The position numbers were made by a program, and so were the translations under genes. Under the pieces are notes generated by a model. That model made no database searches, was not told the DNA's origin, and saw only the letters and a program-made list of their open reading frames with translations. Of a DNA stretch of 7,067 bases, positions 4,864-7,067 are shown one piece after another (within the stretch, counting starts at the first letter, position 1; each line of letters opens with the position of its first letter). The stretch comes from an uncultured Eubacteriales bacterium (GTDB taxonomy: Bacteria; Bacillota_A; Clostridia; Christensenellales; Aristaeellaceae): positions 1 to 7,067 of the forward strand of contig CACXEB010000070.1 of assembly GCA_902766515.1 (NCBI GenBank). The letters run 5' to 3'.

Positions 4864-6061
4864 CCGGCTGCCCGGACGGCACATGCTCAAACAGGTCATC
4901 CCTGCGCTCATCCAGCCCGACGGCACTGTAGTACAGTCCAAAGATGGAACAGTCATACTGTCCGCTGTCCCGGACCGCGTATTGGTGTTTCCCGTGCTGC
5001 TGGGATACATGCTTTTTGAACGCTGCCCGCGCGATCTCCAGTCCCGTTTTTCCGCCAAAGGCGCTCAGCGGCTGCTGCCAGTCAAAGCGGATCACGTTTT
5101 CCTTCCACAGATGGATATACAGCTTGTACGGGGTCCACGGTTCGTATGCCGCTTCTCCCTCCGGCTGGTATGCCGCATCGCCGGCATGGGTCCTGACCGC
5201 GTCGATGACCGCCTGAACTGTCACGATATGGCCGCCGTGACCATATTCACCTTTGACATCCTGGGTTATCACCACTTCCGGCCGGTAGCGCCGGATCAGC
5301 GTGACGACCCGGTCCAGGGCGGTACCCCTGCCCCAGGCAAGATACGTGCTTCCCGCGGAACCCAGTCCGGAATCCGGCAGGTCACCGATGTCCGGATAAT
5401 ACCTCACGCCCATGGTCCACAGGCCGTCCAACAGCTCGATCGTCCGGATCGAGTTGCGGCCGCCGACCATGTAGGCAACCATCACGCGCCGCTTCAGCTG
5501 GCCGGCGTAGTACGGCAATATGCCCCCGAACCAGAGGATCTCATCGTCCGGATGTGTCGCAACCAGCAGAAGCTCCGCCGGTTGTTCCAGCGACTGCCAG
5601 CGCTGCACCCAGTCGGGCATATCCCCGGCGGACAGCACCTGCAGCCGGTTGATCTGGAATGCTGTCCCCGGCTGAGCACGCTTCAGAATAAAGTGGTCAG
5701 TTTCAACGTCAAATGGGATCCAGTCCACCCGGTACCGGCCCTCGCTCCTGCCGATGACCGTCCCGGCCGCGTCTGTGACCTGTGCAGCCGCATTGCAGCC
5801 ATGATACGTTACGACGATCCCCTGGGCCTTTTCCCCCTTCGGCAACCGGACCTCCAGCGCTCCGGCTTCGCCTCCGTCCCAGAAGCGGGCCAGATTGCGG
5901 TCCAGCATATAGCGCTTCCGCTCGGGGTGCTCCGTCGCGGTGATGTCACATTCCGGCGCAAGGTCGCGGGCCGTTTCCGCCGATGCCGCCGGCCGGCACG
6001 CTGCCCGGCAGGTCAGGCAGACGGCCAGGCACAGGATCCCCCACAGAAATCTCTTCATCAT
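4844..6061 (-). CDS. Secreted PIG-L family deacetylase with N-terminal beta-rich domain
   Basis: The 405-residue product has a signal peptide (hydrophobic 4-18, likely cleavage ASA-E at 28/29). Residues about 36-145 read as a beta-sandwich-like module (RKRYMLDRNLARFW, LEVRLPKGEKAQGIVVTYHG, FILKRAQPGTAFQINRLQVLS) that recalls discoidin-type carbohydrate-binding domains. The PIG-L/LmbE catalytic domain follows from about 160: LLLVATHPDDEILWFGG contains the zinc/catalytic motif H170-P-D-D173-E174, and GEYGHGGH contains H275-x2-H278, the second zinc half-site. Family members remove N-acetyl groups from sugars (GlcNAc-PI, mycothiol or bacillithiol precursors, chito-oligosaccharides). Export makes a wall or environmental glycan substrate more likely than a thiol precursor. 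It overlaps the upstream ydcF-like gene by ATGA and the convergent pcp gene by 20 bp. The start could be either of two adjacent ATGs (6061 or 6058); the ribosome site is weak, which fits translational coupling. A lipoprotein is unlikely because no proper lipobox is seen around C18/C22. Confidence 0.88.
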   Translation of the reverse strand: MMKRFLWGILCLAVCLTCRAACRPAASAETARDLAPECDITATEHPERKRYMLDRNLARFWDGGEAGALEVRLPKGEKAQGIVVTYHGCNAAAQVTDAAGTVIGRSEGRYRVDWIPFDVETDHFILKRAQPGTAFQINRLQVLSAGDMPDWVQRWQSLEQPAELLLVATHPDDEILWFGGILPYYAGQLKRRVMVAYMVGGRNSIRTIELLDGLWTMGVRYYPDIGDLPDSGLGSAGSTYLAWGRGTALDRVVTLIRRYRPEVVITQDVKGEYGHGGHIVTVQAVIDAVRTHAGDAAYQPEGEAAYEPWTPYKLYIHLWKENVIRFDWQQPLSAFGGKTGLEIARAAFKKHVSQQHGKHQYAVRDSGQYDCSIFGLYYSAVGLDERRDDLFEHVPSGQPVISPID

Positions 6062-6651
6062 TTTCCAATGACCTTATACAGCAGGTATTTTCCCCAGCCG
6101 AGCGCCTCGCGCGCCCGGTTTTTCAGCCAGTACTCCGGCAGCGTCGGCGCGCTCAGGCCCCAGGCCTGCAGGCCCTGGTCCCGCGCGATCTGCAGCGCCC
6201 GCGCCACATGGTAATCGCTCGTCACGATCAGCACGCGTTCGGGCGTGTACCCCAGCAGCCGGATGGCGTTCCGGATGTTTTCCTTGGTGTCCCCGGAGGT
6301 AATCTCCGGCAGCACGTCCGACGCGGGCACCCCCCGCGCGATCAGCCAGTCGGCCATGATCTGTCCTTCCGGCTCAGGCTCCTGGCCCGCCTGTCCCCCG
6401 CAGCAGATGATCTTCTGCGGCTGCTGCCTGTAGGCCGTCAGCGCGGTCTCCAGCCGGTTTTCAAGCTGGACGCTCGGCGTGCCGTCCGGCTTGACCTGCG
6501 CGCCCAGCACGATCATCACGTCCGTGGCCGGCGCCGCTTCAATATGGCTCTCGGCATAGCACACCCAGGCAAACAGGCCCAGGTATACCAGGAGGACACA
6601 CAGGACAGCGATCATCAGCAGGATGATGATTCTTCGCACCGTACGATTCAT
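6058..6651 (-). CDS. YdcF/SanA-like DUF218 membrane protein
   Basis: The 197-residue product has a short basic N terminus (RTVRR) and one membrane anchor at about 8-30, then a DUF218 domain outside or at the membrane: DVMIVLGAQVKPDGTPSVQLENRLETAL (44-71), KIICCGGQ, the acidic EPEGQIMADWLIARGVPASDVLPE block, SGDTKENIRNA, and VLIVTSDYHVARAL. This is the full family pattern, and family proteins (ElyC, SanA, YdcF) are linked to envelope or peptidoglycan-precursor maintenance; biochemical activity is unsettled. I chose ATG at 6651 because GGAG (6659-6662) lies seven bases upstream. A longer frame from the ATG at 6672 would place that ribosome site inside the coding region. It begins one base after the radC stop and ends in an ATGA overlap with the PIG-L gene, so it is the middle of a three-gene unit. 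Confidence 0.9.
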   Translation of the reverse strand: MNRTVRRIIILLMIAVLCVLLVYLGLFAWVCYAESHIEAAPATDVMIVLGAQVKPDGTPSVQLENRLETALTAYRQQPQKIICCGGQAGQEPEPEGQIMADWLIARGVPASDVLPEITSGDTKENIRNAIRLLGYTPERVLIVTSDYHVARALQIARDQGLQAWGLSAPTLPEYWLKNRAREALGWGKYLLYKVIGK

Positions 6652-6652
6652 G

Positions 6653-7067
6653 TTAACTCTCCGTATTTTCATTCAGCCTGCCCTTCTGGGCGAAGCTGTA
6701 AGTGCCGTCGCTGCCGACGATGACATGGTCATACAAAGTGATCGACAGGGCTTCCAGCAGCCCGCGCAGCTGGCGCGTCAGCCGGATATCCGCTTCGGAC
6801 GGTTCAGCCGTCTGCCCGGGATGGTTATGCGTGATGACCGCCCCCGAAGCGTTCTGCCGCAGCAGCAGGCCGACGATTTCCCGCGGGTACACCGGCACCT
6901 CGTCCAGCGTCCCCTCCGCGATCAAGCGGATGCCGATCAGCTTCAGCTGGCTGTCAAGGGCGATCAGATAAAACTTTTCTATGTTGACGCCCCGGTACAG
7001 CGACCAGCAGTAGTCCCTGAGGCCCCGGTAGCTGCTCAGCTCGATGCGCGGCTGCAGCCGGTCGTTC
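6653..7067 (-). CDS. radC: RadC family JAMM/MPN domain protein, 5' end outside window
   Basis: The frame is open to the right edge, so about 137 C-terminal residues are visible (from NDRLQPRIELSSYRG) and the N-terminal helix-hairpin-helix part, if present, is missing. The domain is clear: EKFYLIALDSQLKLIGIRLIAEGTLDEVPVYPREI, LLLRQNASGAVITHNHPG and LSITLYDHVIVGSDGTYSFAQKG. The JAMM metal motif H-x-H-x10-D is complete at 6829-6788 (HNHPG...PSEAD), with serine correctly placed three residues before D and the upstream glutamate in AEGTLDEV. The common HNHPSG reads HNHPGQ here. RadC proteins were once linked to DNA repair, but their function is unsettled; JAMM domains in general are zinc peptidases or deubiquitinases. 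TTG at 6925 is an internal codon, not a start. Stop TAA at 6653 is one base before the next gene's ATG. Confidence 0.93.
   Translation of the reverse strand, partial: NDRLQPRIELSSYRGLRDYCWSLYRGVNIEKFYLIALDSQLKLIGIRLIAEGTLDEVPVYPREIVGLLLRQNASGAVITHNHPGQTAEPSEADIRLTRQLRGLLEALSITLYDHVIVGSDGTYSFAQKGRLNENTES
6659..6662 (-). promoter_or_regulatory. Ribosome binding site fixing the ydcF-like start
   Basis: The minus strand reads GGAG, seven bases, then ATG at 6651. The site is within the last codons of radC, so the two genes are probably translated in a coupled manner. The alternative ATG at 6672 has no comparable site. Confidence 0.65.

Noticed and set aside
4883..6214. 443-codon plus-strand open frame
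   Set aside because: It is a shadow of the PIG-L and ydcF-like genes, both of which have clear family motifs on the minus strand.

Overview
The window is a compact, GC-rich stretch (I judge it well above 50% G+C by eye) of bacterial chromosome with short intergenic gaps, strong Shine-Dalgarno sites (GGAGG, AAGGAG) and textbook sigma-70 promoter boxes. A rubrerythrin, an H-x3-C-x2-C anti-sigma factor paired with an ECF sigma factor, a YdcF/SanA-type membrane protein and secreted proteins with simple signal peptides all fit an anaerobic, GC-rich member of the Clostridia (Firmicutes/Bacillota), perhaps an uncultured gut or rumen lineage. The taxon is an inference; nothing here fixes genus or family.

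Left block (minus strand, 2660 down to 14): an ECF sigma factor, its probable membrane-anchored anti-sigma factor and a secreted SIMPL-domain (DUF541) protein form a tight operon. Both junctions are 4-base ATGA overlaps, so the three proteins are probably made in a coupled way. The anti-sigma factor carries a 42-bp tandem repeat that encodes an acidic, proline-containing stalk outside the membrane. Downstream lies a tRNA-Gln(CUG) with its own perfect-consensus promoter (TTGACA-17-TATAAT).

Middle block: a rubrerythrin (plus strand) is transcribed divergently from the sigma operon and ends in a strong, apparently bidirectional terminator shared with a convergent gene for a secreted protein that looks like a papain-fold (CHAP/NlpC-like) cysteine hydrolase. 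That gene is divergent from pcp (pyroglutamyl-peptidase I, plus strand).

Right block (minus strand, 7067 down to 4844): a truncated radC (JAMM domain), a ydcF-like DUF218 membrane protein and a secreted PIG-L-family deacetylase form a second tight operon. The deacetylase gene runs 20 bp into the convergent pcp gene.

Functional reading: both multi-gene operons put most of their products in the cell envelope (anti-sigma factor, SIMPL protein, YdcF-like protein, PIG-L protein), and the solitary hydrolase is also exported. No CRISPR array, insertion sequence, phage gene or clear defence system is visible. The least ordinary features are the repeat stalk and unassigned C-terminal domain of the anti-sigma factor, its fixed coupling to a SIMPL protein, and stem-loops placed at or near the predicted transcription starts of three separate promoters.
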